NCBI GenBank assembly: GCA_040222875.1
Contig: JAVKCG010000004.1
Location: 682,001 to 746,000, forward strand
From: JAJCYL01 sp040222875
GTDB lineage: Bacteria > Bacteroidota > Bacteroidia > Cytophagales > Cyclobacteriaceae
Reading direction: 5' to 3'
Length of the DNA: 64,000 bases
Below the pieces are notes generated by a model. That model was not told where the DNA came from. It searched no databases and worked only from the letters and a program-made list of their open reading frames with translations. The position numbers and the translations under genes are program-made. This document shows, piece after piece, positions 51,110 through 59,221 of this stretch. Numbering within the stretch: position 1 is the first letter of the stretch; each line of letters opens with the position of its first letter.

Positions 51110-51559
51110 CTACTTTCTTAAAGATTTGAAAAAATCTGAAACAAGTTGACCGCATTCCCCTGCCATCAAGCCTGTTTCAATTTTCGTCTTTGGGTGAACA
51201 ATACTTTGCTTGATACGCTGAAACCCCCGCTCTTCGTCGGTTGCCCCAAATACCAGCCTTTCGAGTTGTGTCCAGTATAGTGCCCCCGCACACATTACGC
51301 ATGGTTCAAGGGTAACAAACATCGTACATTGTTTCAGAAATTTTGCACCGAGATAATTCTGAGCTGCCGTTATTGCTAAAATTTCAGCGTGAGCTGTTAC
51401 ATCCCTTAACCGCTCTGTTTGGTTATAACCTTTCCCAATAATGCGGTTTTCGCTTACCACCACTGCCCCCACTGGTATTTCACCTTCTTCTCTGGCCTCA
51501 TTGGCCAGCTTCAGGGCTTCTTTCATATAATGTTCATCAGTGTGAATCGTGAGTTTCAT
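51110..51559 (-). CDS. tadA: tRNA-specific adenosine deaminase-like nucleoside deaminase
   Basis: A 149-residue zinc deaminase. HAEILAI contains the zinc ligand His and the catalytic Glu, and TLEPCVMCAGALYW the two zinc Cys. The MKEALKLANEAREEGEIPVG N-terminus and length fit TadA, which makes inosine at the wobble position of tRNA-Arg. The ATG at 51559 is chosen because a promoter -7 box covers the region of the alternative in-frame start at 51580. A guanine-deaminase role is less likely by length and motif. Confidence 0.9.
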   Translation of the reverse strand: MKLTIHTDEHYMKEALKLANEAREEGEIPVGAVVVSENRIIGKGYNQTERLRDVTAHAEILAITAAQNYLGAKFLKQCTMFVTLEPCVMCAGALYWTQLERLVFGATDEERGFQRIKQSIVHPKTKIETGLMAGECGQLVSDFFKSLRK

Positions 51560-51577
51560 AGCCTGTAAAGAAAGTAT

Positions 51578-51585
51578 CAAATGTA
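51578..51585 (-). promoter_or_regulatory. -7 box upstream of tadA
   Basis: The minus-strand octamer TACATTTG lies 18 nt before the ATG at 51559. It overlaps the alternative start at 51580, which supports the downstream start. Confidence 0.55.
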
Positions 51586-51708
51586 GGCGTATGCATCATT
51601 ATTACATCCTATCACCGCCCCCTAACTTTCGTTAACAAGCTTTAACCGCAGTTAACAATCATTCGCCGTCCACCTGACTACTATTGCTTCGAACCAAAAT
51701 CACTCAAA

Positions 51709-52893
51709 ATGAAAAATCTTATTACAATTTTAAGTTTCACGTTGCTCTTTAGTTGTTCTCAAAAGGCCTTAAGTGATCCTTTAGCAGAAGTTGACTTCCA
51801 ATATGTGAGAGGTCACATCATTGTGGAGGGCTCACTTGAAGGTTCAAAAAACCTCAAATTTATTTTTGACACAGGTGCAATGGCAGCTATGATTGATCAG
51901 CAAGTTGCAGAAGAAATTAACCTTAAGGTTAACTCAGAGCAACAGGTTGTGGGGGCCGGCGGTCAAACCATTACCTTAAAACAAAGCACCGCTAATAATT
52001 TACTAATTGGTGGCCTTGAGTTTCAAGGCAACGATTTCATCTTATCTGATTTTTCTCAATTCAAAGCCATGGGGTCAATTGATGATGGCGTTTTAGGCCA
52101 ACAACAGATAAATCAGTACGTAGTTGAGATCGATTATGATAGCCAGAAACTGCGATTTTACGATCCAGACTCATACAACTACACCGGCGATGGAGAGGTA
52201 ATTGATATTGGGCTTGAGATCGGAATCCCCTCAATAGATGTTACCTACGTATTAAATGATGGTAAGGAAGTGAGGGGAAGAGCACTTATTGATACTGGTG
52301 CGGCTATGGCAGCTAACATTAATACACCGACTGTTGAAGAGAACAATCTGATTGAAAAAACTGAAAAGAAAATTGCCAGAAAGGCTTTTGGAGGAACAGG
52401 CGAATTCACAATCTATGAAGCAAGAATTGCTGGGATTAAGTTTGGTGGTTTGGAATTCAAGCAGGTGCCCACTTCTATGAGCACCCTTACTAGCGGACCC
52501 CTCTCCAACCCAAACTATTTGGGCCTAATCGGAAACCCTATAATGCGCCAGTTTAATATCATCCTTGATTACAATAACTCAAGAATGATTTTGGAGCCTA
52601 ACAGTAATTTTGGAAGCCCCTTGCCAACCAATTGTTCGGGTCTGCGATATAATTTTTCATTCACAGATAACAATACTATTCAGCTCTTGGAGGTATATGA
52701 TAATTCGCCAGGATCAGAAATTGGTATGGGAAGTGGTGATGAAATCATTGAAGTCAATGGCAAGAAAGTAATCGATTTTACCAGAGATGAGCTTTACGAC
52801 ATTTTCAACTATCCTGGCAATAGCGTTGAGATTATTTGGAAAAAAGATGGTAGGGAAATGAAATCAACTTTTGTGACGCGGAGTTTGATTTGA
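51709..52893 (+). CDS. Tandem retropepsin-like aspartic protease with PDZ domain
   Basis: A 394-residue exported protein, probably a lipoprotein (MKNLITILSFTLLFSC). Two retropepsin-like halves each carry the catalytic DTGA: KFIFDTGAMAAMI (about residue 55) and ALIDTGAAMAANI (about 198), with the flap/GNPIMRQFNIILDY segments. The C-terminal 85 residues form a PDZ domain (SPGSEIGMGSGDEIIEVNGK). The pair of Asp residues in one chain imitates the pepsin-like two-lobe active site. This architecture is known in Bacteroidota but its substrates are not. Confidence 0.88.
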   Translation: MKNLITILSFTLLFSCSQKALSDPLAEVDFQYVRGHIIVEGSLEGSKNLKFIFDTGAMAAMIDQQVAEEINLKVNSEQQVVGAGGQTITLKQSTANNLLIGGLEFQGNDFILSDFSQFKAMGSIDDGVLGQQQINQYVVEIDYDSQKLRFYDPDSYNYTGDGEVIDIGLEIGIPSIDVTYVLNDGKEVRGRALIDTGAAMAANINTPTVEENNLIEKTEKKIARKAFGGTGEFTIYEARIAGIKFGGLEFKQVPTSMSTLTSGPLSNPNYLGLIGNPIMRQFNIILDYNNSRMILEPNSNFGSPLPTNCSGLRYNFSFTDNNTIQLLEVYDNSPGSEIGMGSGDEIIEVNGKKVIDFTRDELYDIFNYPGNSVEIIWKKDGREMKSTFVTRSLI

Positions 52894-52919
52894 TGCGTTT
52901 ATCAATCCCATCAACAAAA

Positions 52920-52954
52920 AGGTCGGTGGACCAAAACGAAAAGTCCACTGACCT
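52920..52954 (-). terminator. Hairpin between the protease and the exported protein gene
   Basis: A 5-bp and a 6-bp stem (52920-52924/52950-52954 and 52926-52931/52943-52948) flank one non-Watson-Crick pair and close an 11-nt loop. On the minus strand it is followed by TTTTGTTG, which suggests termination of minus-strand transcripts. On the plus strand the middle pair is G.U but there is no T-tract. Confidence 0.5.
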
Positions 52955-53109
52955 GACAAATCGATGAATAGTTAAATCACTTTATCAATGAGATAAAGAA
53001 AAAAAAGAATCCACCCAATTTTAAGCTTGATTTTTGGTTTAGTAACCTTAACCTTCAATGATTTACATTCTAGATAAATCATGTTATGTATATTGAAATC
53101 TGAAGGTGT

Positions 53110-53139
53110 ACTTCATTTCTGCTACCTCAGAAATGAAGT
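53110..53139. repeat. Perfect 12-bp hairpin
   Basis: ACTTCATTTCTG and CAGAAATGAAGT enclose the 6-nt loop CTACCT. There is no T-tract on either side, so it is not a classical terminator. Confidence 0.65.
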
Positions 53140-53223
53140 CTTCGAGGGTGTGCTTTAATATCGGTAGAAGCACCTGAATTCTCTAACGAAGAATTGGAAG
53201 TTAGGTTCATTAATGACAAACAA

Positions 53224-53760
53224 TCACTTCAAAGCCACACTTTCCATTATCTCAGGAACTACACTTGACCACTGATTTTTCGCTCTTGCAGATGAGGTGA
53301 AATTAAAAATCAAAGTGGTACCGTTATACACTGTATATTGAATATAAGTGTACTTCCGAACTGAACCCTTATTACGAAAAGAGCTCTCATCTCCCGCTGT
53401 GGTAGAAATGAACTCAAAAACAGCATATTTCCTACCTCTTATTTCAGCTACCTCTTCTTTTGTGAAAACAACATCGTCGTAAAGGCTCAAAATATTGGAC
53501 TTATAAAAGTCTTTGAGAATTTCGATATCGGTTTCTCTCCAGCGGGATGGGTTCTGATTAATTGTTAAATCAAAATCGCCGTTAGCATCGGTATAAAGCG
53601 CTATCGGTCTTCGAAAATTGATATTTCTATACCGCATTTCTTCTTCAGGAACTGAGAAAAAACTCTCTGGAACCTTGAGTGAAATTTCATCAATGGGCTT
53701 AACTCTCACCAGGTTCATTCCTTGTAAAACGGAAAGAACCAGAACTATGTATAGCTGCAT
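53224..53760 (-). CDS. Exported protein, PsbP/Mog1-like fold suggested
   Basis: A 178-residue protein with a probable short signal peptide (MQLYIVLVLSVLQGMNLV). The mature part has the order ISLKVPESFFSVPEEE, ALYTDANGDFDLTINQN, FYKSNILSLYDDVVFTKEEV, RKYAVFEFIST and TYIQYTVYNGTTLIFNFTSS. This sequence of strands resembles small PsbP/Mog1-like proteins, but the assignment is by eye only. No neighbours indicate a pathway. Confidence 0.7.
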   Translation of the reverse strand: MQLYIVLVLSVLQGMNLVRVKPIDEISLKVPESFFSVPEEEMRYRNINFRRPIALYTDANGDFDLTINQNPSRWRETDIEILKDFYKSNILSLYDDVVFTKEEVAEIRGRKYAVFEFISTTAGDESSFRNKGSVRKYTYIQYTVYNGTTLIFNFTSSARAKNQWSSVVPEIMESVALK

Positions 53761-53849
53761 ATTATTGATGGTTGAACTGTAAAATTAAACTAACCAGGTA
53801 TTAGACCAGAAATGACTTCAATCTAAATTCTGATTTACGCATACCCTTT

Positions 53850-53857
53850 TAACTTTG
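53850..53857 (+). promoter_or_regulatory. -7 box upstream of aspS
   Basis: TAACTTTG matches TAnnTTTG and lies 22 nt before the ATG at 53880. No convincing -33 TTG at the usual distance was found. Confidence 0.5.
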
Positions 53858-53879
53858 CGGCCTCAAAAATATTTTGATA

Positions 53880-55637
53880 ATGCTCAGAAGTAATACTTGC
53901 GGTGAATTAAGAAAAGCTAATGTTGGAAAAAAAGTCACCCTCTGTGGCTGGGTCCAGCGGTTGCGAGACAAGGGCGGGGTGGTATGGATTGACCTCCGCG
54001 ATAGGTATGGAATCACGCAATTAGTTTTTGAAGAAGGAGTAACAGCGCAAGAATTGATTGACGCTGCCAAAAAAGTTGGTCGGGAGGATGTATTGAGTGC
54101 AACCGGAGATGTGGCTGAGCGAATCACCTCAAATGACAAAATAGATACAGGCGATATTGAAATAAGGGTTTCAGCACTTAAAACGCTAAATAAGGCCAAA
54201 CTACCGCCTTTCTTAATTGAAGATGAAACGGATGGCGGAGAAGACCTCAGGATGAAATATCGCTACCTCGATCTCAGAAGAAACCCCGTGAGAAAAAGCC
54301 TCGAGTTTCGCCACAAAATGATGCAGCAGACCAGGTCATATCTTGATGATCAGGGGTTTATCGAAGTTGAGACACCGGTTCTCATAAAATCCACTCCAGA
54401 AGGTGCAAGGGATTTCGTTGTCCCCTCAAGGATGAATCCTGGTGAATTTTATGCCCTACCTCAATCGCCACAAACCTTTAAGCAGCTCTTAATGGTTTCT
54501 GGATTTGACAAATATTTCCAGTTGGTAAAATGCTTCAGGGATGAAGATTTAAGGGCCGATCGTCAACCAGAATTCACTCAAATAGATTGTGAACTATCCT
54601 TTGTTGAAAGGCAAGACGTTCTAGATACGTTCGAGGGAATGGTGCGGCACCTATTCAAAGAAATGATTGGTTTCGAGGCTGATAAGTTTCCTGTAATGGA
54701 TTATCAGGATGCAATGAAATTTTACGGATCCGACAAGCCTGACACAAGGTTTGGTATGAAGTTCACAGAGCTCAATAACTTGGCTCAAAACAAGGGGTTC
54801 AACGTTTTTGATCAAGCTGAATTAGTTGTCGGAATAAATGCGGAAGGATGTGCTGAATACACACGGAAACAATTAGACGGCCTAACGGATTTTGTCCGGA
54901 AACCTCAAGTTGGGGCTAAAGGGCTGGTATATGTAAAGTGCAACGCAGATGGATCATTCAAATCATCCGTTGATAAATTCTACTCGCAGGATGATTTATC
55001 GGAATGGGCCAATGCATTTGAAGCCAAAGCCGGTGATTTATTATTGATCCTTGCAGGTGACAGAGACAAAACGAGAAAAGCCCTTAATGATCTTCGCTTG
55101 CATATGGGCAATGAACTTGGGCTTCGTAAGAAAGGTGAATTCAAACCGCTTTGGGTGGTAGATTTTCCTTTGGTTGAATGGGATGAAGAGTCACAACGGT
55201 ATCATGCAATGCACCATCCCTTCACCTCACCAAATCCTGAAGATCTGCACCTACTCAAAACAGACCCCGGTAAAGTGAGGGCAAATGCCTATGATATGGT
55301 GATAAACGGAGTGGAAATTGGCGGTGGCTCCATCAGGATTCATGAGCGGGAGACACAACAGCAGATGTTCACTGCCCTTGGGTTTAGTGAAGAAGAAGCT
55401 AAGGCTCAATTTGGCTTCTTGTTGGATGCCTTTGAATTTGGCGCACCACCACATGGTGGCATTGCCTTTGGGTTTGACCGCCTCTGTGCAGTCTTTTCAG
55501 GCCAGGAATCAATCCGTGATTTTATCGCCTTTCCAAAAAACACTTCAGGCAGGGATGTAATGATTGATTCTCCCTCGAAAGTGTCTGCTGATCAATTGAA
55601 AGAACTCTCCATTAAACTTGATTTAGCCAAAGGTTAG
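53880..55637 (+). CDS. aspS: Aspartyl-tRNA synthetase
   Basis: A 585-residue class II synthetase that charges tRNA-Asp. The N-terminal OB-fold anticodon-binding domain has VTLCGWVQRLRDKGGVVWID. Motif 2 (FQLVKCFRDEDLRADRQPEF, then TQIDCE) and motif 3 (FGAPPHGGIAFGFDRLC) bind ATP and Asp. The bacterial GAD insert lies between residues about 280 and 400, so this is the bacterial rather than the archaeal form. The ATG at 53880 is preferred to TTG at 53874 because it gives the standard N-terminus MLRSNTCGELRK. Confidence 0.96.
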   Translation: MLRSNTCGELRKANVGKKVTLCGWVQRLRDKGGVVWIDLRDRYGITQLVFEEGVTAQELIDAAKKVGREDVLSATGDVAERITSNDKIDTGDIEIRVSALKTLNKAKLPPFLIEDETDGGEDLRMKYRYLDLRRNPVRKSLEFRHKMMQQTRSYLDDQGFIEVETPVLIKSTPEGARDFVVPSRMNPGEFYALPQSPQTFKQLLMVSGFDKYFQLVKCFRDEDLRADRQPEFTQIDCELSFVERQDVLDTFEGMVRHLFKEMIGFEADKFPVMDYQDAMKFYGSDKPDTRFGMKFTELNNLAQNKGFNVFDQAELVVGINAEGCAEYTRKQLDGLTDFVRKPQVGAKGLVYVKCNADGSFKSSVDKFYSQDDLSEWANAFEAKAGDLLLILAGDRDKTRKALNDLRLHMGNELGLRKKGEFKPLWVVDFPLVEWDEESQRYHAMHHPFTSPNPEDLHLLKTDPGKVRANAYDMVINGVEIGGGSIRIHERETQQQMFTALGFSEEEAKAQFGFLLDAFEFGAPPHGGIAFGFDRLCAVFSGQESIRDFIAFPKNTSGRDVMIDSPSKVSADQLKELSIKLDLAKG

Positions 55638-55701
55638 GCTTTAGCGGTTTACATCATGTTTTGAGCGATTGTCCGCTGTGTTGGTTCTTTTGTCTTTAAT
55701 C

Positions 55702-55734
55702 TTTGATCTTTAATCTTTTGTCTAACTAAATTTG
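55702..55734 (+). promoter_or_regulatory. Promoter of tRNA-Leu with overlapping direct repeats
   Basis: TTTG at 55702-55705, a 21-nt spacer and TAAATTTG at 55727-55734 match both promoter elements, with transcription expected a few nt before the tRNA 5' end. The -33 region lies in a direct repeat: TCTTTAATCTTT occurs at 55693-55704 and 55707-55718. Confidence 0.65.
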
Positions 55735-55748
55735 CCCTCCTTCTTAAT

Positions 55749-55832
55749 GCGCATGTGGTGAAACTGGTATACACGCCAGCTTGAGGGGCTGGTGGACGCA
55801 AGTCCGTGGAGGTTCGAATCCTCTCATGCGCA
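55749..55832 (+). tRNA. tRNA-Leu (anticodon GAG)
   Basis: An 84-nt class II tRNA. The acceptor stem GCGCATG/CATGCGC pairs perfectly with discriminator A at 55832. The anticodon stem CCAGC/GCTGG closes the loop TTGAGGG, giving anticodon GAG. The variable arm TGGACGCAAGTCCGT and the T arm with GGTTCGAATCC are intact. CCA is not encoded. Confidence 0.96.
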
Positions 55833-55845
55833 CTAGACTTATCAA

Positions 55846-56811
55846 ATGGGAATATTCAAAACTAAATCAAGATTCTCCTGGATAGTTCTCATATATATAA
55901 CCTTCGCTATTTGTTACATTTTAATAGCTTTCAATTCTACTTGGATCATCAAATTATTTGATGGTATTCTTAATCCCTCATTCTTTGAATCCTTACATGC
56001 GTCATTTGTTGAAGATTTGATTTTCTTCGGTATTATTGGCTTAGCTGCATTTATCCTTACATCAAGAAACCCTGCTGATGAACCAATTGATAGTAGATTG
56101 AAGTCCCTCTTTAATGGAAAGAATTTAACTGATAATGCCTATAAGCATTTTCGTGATGTCACAACAAAAATGTCTTTCAACAAAAATTCTGAGGTGGTAT
56201 TTACTCTTAAAAAATTATCAACTAACAATGAAGCCGTTAAGGTTCATATTAAGTATACTGGAACAATTGCAAATCTTTATAAAGATCTTGAATTCAAAGT
56301 TGTTGATGCCTTTACTGTTGAAAGCGGATCAGAATTTGACAATAGCTCAGGTGAGATCACTTCACTTAGCTTTAAAGCTAAAGAAACGAATGAACCTTCG
56401 ATTTACATAAGTGGGGAGGTAGTTGAATTGAAGCCAAATTCAAAATGGAAAATGAACGTTGACGAAGAGGTTCCCAGAAATGGGGAGTTGATAATGGACT
56501 TTCAATACTACTTGTGGGTAAAACTGATTCAAGAAGAGGAGTCCATTACTGAAGATCATCAGCTTTGGCATGTTCAAAATACTTATACCGATCGTGGAAA
56601 TTTTATGGTACAAAATGACCTCGATCAAGACATCAGATTAAACTATGAATTATCCGATAACCTTAAAGCAGGCGGAAAATTGTTAAATTCAAAAAGTAAC
56701 ATAGAAGTTGCTAAAAACGTATCTTTATTACCTAAAGAATCAATTATGTTATCATTTTATCTAAATAAAGACATTCTTGGAACCAATATGCCGGGTGGTG
56801 CAGGCCATTAA
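55846..56811 (+). CDS. Membrane-anchored protein of unknown function
   Basis: A 321-residue protein with two membrane segments near the N-terminus (FSWIVLIYITFAICYILIAF and EDLIFFGIIGLAAFILTS) and a cytosolic or periplasmic C-terminal part of about 240 residues, rich in beta strands (AVKVHIKYTGTIANLYKDLE, NGELIMDFQYYLWVKLIQEE). No family recognised. It starts 13 nt after the tRNA and is more AT-rich than its neighbours, so it may have been acquired at the tRNA locus, although no integrase or flanking repeat was found. Confidence 0.75.
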   Translation: MGIFKTKSRFSWIVLIYITFAICYILIAFNSTWIIKLFDGILNPSFFESLHASFVEDLIFFGIIGLAAFILTSRNPADEPIDSRLKSLFNGKNLTDNAYKHFRDVTTKMSFNKNSEVVFTLKKLSTNNEAVKVHIKYTGTIANLYKDLEFKVVDAFTVESGSEFDNSSGEITSLSFKAKETNEPSIYISGEVVELKPNSKWKMNVDEEVPRNGELIMDFQYYLWVKLIQEEESITEDHQLWHVQNTYTDRGNFMVQNDLDQDIRLNYELSDNLKAGGKLLNSKSNIEVAKNVSLLPKESIMLSFYLNKDILGTNMPGGAGH

Positions 56812-56857
56812 TTTCATTTTGAAATAATTCTGCCAGCTTAGTATTAGGATTTGACCA

Positions 56858-57241
56858 CTAAATCACAGCTTTTGATAAGCCTATACCGACCCAGGTACAA
56901 AGTAGTCCAACGACCACACTTACCCCAACATACATAATTGCCAACACCATCTTTGAATCATTCAGCAAAGAATAGCTTTCAAAAGAGAATGTTGAAAACG
57001 TCGTGAAAGCACCGCAAAACCCAGTTGCAAATAGCCAAATCAGGGCTTTCGGGATGTTGCCACTGGAAGCTGCTCCGAGAATCAACCCAATCAGAAAACA
57101 GCCTAACATATTAGCAGCAAAAGTTCCCCATGGATAGTCATTCGGGTAATTTTTTTGAAAAAAATCGTTTACTAGAAATCGGCATATGCTACCGAAAAAT
57201 CCTCCAATTCCGATGAGTAGTAAAGGTTTTAGCATATTCAT
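56858..57241 (-). CDS. crcB: Fluoride channel CrcB/Fluc
   Basis: A 127-residue membrane protein with four hydrophobic segments. GGFFGSICRFLVND near the N-terminus, GTFAANMLGCFLIG with the conserved Asn, and ATGFCGAFTTFSTFSFES with the Phe-box and central Na+-site glycines are the Fluc signature. It exports fluoride as a dual-topology dimer. It is coupled to the upstream gene by TAATG. No crcB fluoride riboswitch was seen in front of the operon. Confidence 0.93.
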   Translation of the reverse strand: MNMLKPLLLIGIGGFFGSICRFLVNDFFQKNYPNDYPWGTFAANMLGCFLIGLILGAASSGNIPKALIWLFATGFCGAFTTFSTFSFESYSLLNDSKMVLAIMYVGVSVVVGLLCTWVGIGLSKAVI

Positions 57242-57828
57242 TAGGATAAGTCGTTAATTTCTTGGTTAACAAACTCGATAAGTAGAGGGAAGAACTCTGT
57301 AAACTCTTTCTTGAATGCACCATATTGATCCTGCAAGTCCCGAGAAGCCCTGTCCATGCCAGAATCAAACCTGGTTCTCCTGGCCATGCCTGACAAAGCC
57401 CTGTCAAGTCCTTCAATAAATTGGTAATTGTAGAGCCAGTCAGTGGCTGACATATGACCTAACATTTCGTTTACCTTATGCGGTAGTGCCTCCTTGTGTT
57501 TATCCGCTAGTTGATAAAAGTCAGTAGTGAATTTCTTTAGGTCAATCTCTGCGTATTCCGTCCAGTTTGCAGCGAGAAAATGGTCGTAGTACATATCAAC
57601 TATCACAGGTGAATAATGTCGATATTTCGGACGTAAGCGAACCTTGCTTCTAAGAACGATTTCATTCGTATCTGTAAAATCATCAATCTTCCTATGTAGC
57701 TTGATCCCCTCTTTAATTTCCTTATTGAAACTTTCTACCTGATTTCCTTTCACAAAATCTCCAATAAAATTGCCCAGCTGCAGTTGTTCGTTGTCACCGG
57801 AGAGATATAAATGGGCCAGGAAATTCAA
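57241..57828 (-). CDS. AcpH-like acyl-carrier-protein phosphodiesterase (DUF479)
   Basis: A 195-residue protein with the DUF479/AcpH pattern: MNFLAHLYLSGDNEQLQLGN, FIGDFVKGNQ, GIKLHRKIDDFTDTNEIV and VDMYYDHFLAANW, whose His and Asp residues lie at the HD-like metal site. AcpH removes 4'-phosphopantetheine from acyl carrier protein. The only possible start in frame is TTG at 57828, because a stop codon lies five codons upstream and no ATG or GTG intervenes. It overlaps crcB by 1 nt. Confidence 0.87.
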   Translation of the reverse strand: MNFLAHLYLSGDNEQLQLGNFIGDFVKGNQVESFNKEIKEGIKLHRKIDDFTDTNEIVLRSKVRLRPKYRHYSPVIVDMYYDHFLAANWTEYAEIDLKKFTTDFYQLADKHKEALPHKVNEMLGHMSATDWLYNYQFIEGLDRALSGMARRTRFDSGMDRASRDLQDQYGAFKKEFTEFFPLLIEFVNQEINDLS

Positions 57829-57890
57829 ATGATTGATTGCTGCTTAAGAGGCTATTGATACTTATGAAAATTAAATATAACTTAAATTGT

Positions 57891-57915
57891 TACTTTTGGT
57901 TTGCAGCAACAAACC
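57891..57915 (+). promoter_or_regulatory. -7 box and adjoining inverted repeat upstream of the TerB gene
   Basis: TACTTTTG (57891-57898) matches TAnnTTTG. It is followed directly by a perfect 6-bp inverted repeat GGTTTG/CAAACC (57898-57903 and 57910-57915) with a 6-nt spacer, covering the expected transcription start. A repressor bound there would block the promoter. Confidence 0.45.
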
Positions 57916-57934
57916 GAACCGATCAGCATATTAA

Positions 57935-58333
57935 ATGTCTTCAACCCGCACATATCTCAACATACTTGTACAATTGGCCAGAGTTGATGGTATAGTAGTT
58001 CAGGAAGAAATCGACCTCATTAATCAAATAGGTAAAGCCCATGGGCTCAGTGAAGCTGAAATTATGGAAAGCTTTGACGATCCCAGCGACATCGATGACC
58101 TCAGCCATTTGCCGGATGATGAAAAATATGAGTACATCTATGGCATTGTTCAATTGATGAAAATTGATGGCCGCCTGTATGAAGAAGAGATAAAATTTTG
58201 CGCCAAAATGGTTTCAAAATTGGGCTATAAAGAAGATGTGCTTTTCGAGTTGATACTCAAAATTTATAGCGACCCGAATGTAAGCGCCGATAAAGCGGCC
58301 CTTAAAGATAGGATTCAGTCCTTCCTCAATTAA
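57935..58333 (+). CDS. TerB-family protein
   Basis: A 132-residue cytosolic helical protein with the two TerB half-motifs: VQLARVDGIVVQEEIDLINQ and YGIVQLMKIDGRLYEEEIKF. In each, the DG and the paired acidic residues form the metal-binding loop. TerB proteins occur in tellurite-resistance and stress operons and are widespread with unknown roles. No tellurite or other ter genes are adjacent. Confidence 0.88.
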   Translation: MSSTRTYLNILVQLARVDGIVVQEEIDLINQIGKAHGLSEAEIMESFDDPSDIDDLSHLPDDEKYEYIYGIVQLMKIDGRLYEEEIKFCAKMVSKLGYKEDVLFELILKIYSDPNVSADKAALKDRIQSFLN

Positions 58334-58411
58334 TCGTGAAATAGTAATGGCATAGGTTATTTCCTTGATGAAATCGGGGATAAGTCCTACCTTCATTTTA
58401 AAGCTTATGAG

Positions 58412-59221
58412 ATGAATTTGGAGAAAGACCTGCTGCCACAAGTAATTGAAACAGCCAGAAAAGCCGGGGAGTTCATCCGTATTGAAAGTGAAAAATTCAC
58501 AATTGATAAAGCCGAATACAAAGGGTTAAATGACCTGGTCTCTTATGTTGACAAAGAATCTGAAAAGCTCATTGTTAAGGATTTGACGAAACTCTTACCC
58601 GAGGCGGGTTATCTCACTGAAGAAGGGACGGTGGCACAGGAATCAAACGAATTTACCTGGGTAATTGATCCTTTGGATGGCACTACAAACTTTATTCACG
58701 GCATCCCCATTTACGCAGTTTGCATTGCACTTATGAAAGGCAAAAATCCAATTATTGCAGTTGTGTATGAAGTAAATCGGGACGAATGCTTCTCCGCATC
58801 ATTGGGAGGTGGAGCTTCCCTTAATGGGTCTAAAATCCATGTTTCGAAAGCCTCAATTCTGAAGGAAAGTTTGGTGGCGACGGGTTTTCCAATTTTCAAT
58901 TTCAACAACTTAAAAGCATATTTGAGAATTTTGGATCAACTGGTTCAGAGTTGCCATGGCCTCAGAAGAATGGGCAGTGCTGCTGTTGATCTTTGCTATG
59001 TAGCCTGCGGAAGGGCCGATGCTTTTTTTGAATACAACCTTAACCCCTGGGACGTAGCAGCAGGAACGCTAATTGTGCAGGAAGCTGGCGGAACAGTTAC
59101 GGATTTTAGAGGCCAGGATGATTTCATCTTTGGCAGGGAACTAATCGCCGGCGGACCGGTGCAGAAAGAGCTACAGGAAGTGATTGTAGCAAACTGGATT
59201 GAACCCAGCTGCAAGGTTTAA
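58412..59221 (+). CDS. Inositol monophosphatase-family phosphatase
   Basis: A 269-residue Mg2+-dependent phosphatase. The motifs WVIDPLDGTTNFIHGIP (metal-binding Asp pair) and NPWDVAAGTLIVQEAGGTVT, plus YLTEEGTV with the catalytic Glu, are complete. Family members hydrolyse inositol monophosphate, fructose-1,6-bisphosphate or PAP; substrate cannot be decided from sequence. SuhB-like or CysQ-like roles are both possible. It ends 1 nt before the stop of the convergent NDH-2 gene. Confidence 0.9.
   Translation: MNLEKDLLPQVIETARKAGEFIRIESEKFTIDKAEYKGLNDLVSYVDKESEKLIVKDLTKLLPEAGYLTEEGTVAQESNEFTWVIDPLDGTTNFIHGIPIYAVCIALMKGKNPIIAVVYEVNRDECFSASLGGGASLNGSKIHVSKASILKESLVATGFPIFNFNNLKAYLRILDQLVQSCHGLRRMGSAAVDLCYVACGRADAFFEYNLNPWDVAAGTLIVQEAGGTVTDFRGQDDFIFGRELIAGGPVQKELQEVIVANWIEPSCKV

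Larger units (their letters stand above)
52894..53223. other. Intergenic region with several inverted repeats
   Basis: No coding frame is visible. The region holds a long imperfect hairpin (52920-52954), GATTTA/TAAATC (53060-53080) and a perfect 12-bp hairpin (53110-53139). It lies between two convergent genes. Confidence 0.6.

Noticed and set aside
57829..57940. Fluoride riboswitch upstream of the crcB operon
   Set aside because: No pseudoknot pattern of the crcB motif was visible in the leader, which is only about 100 nt and carries a divergent promoter.
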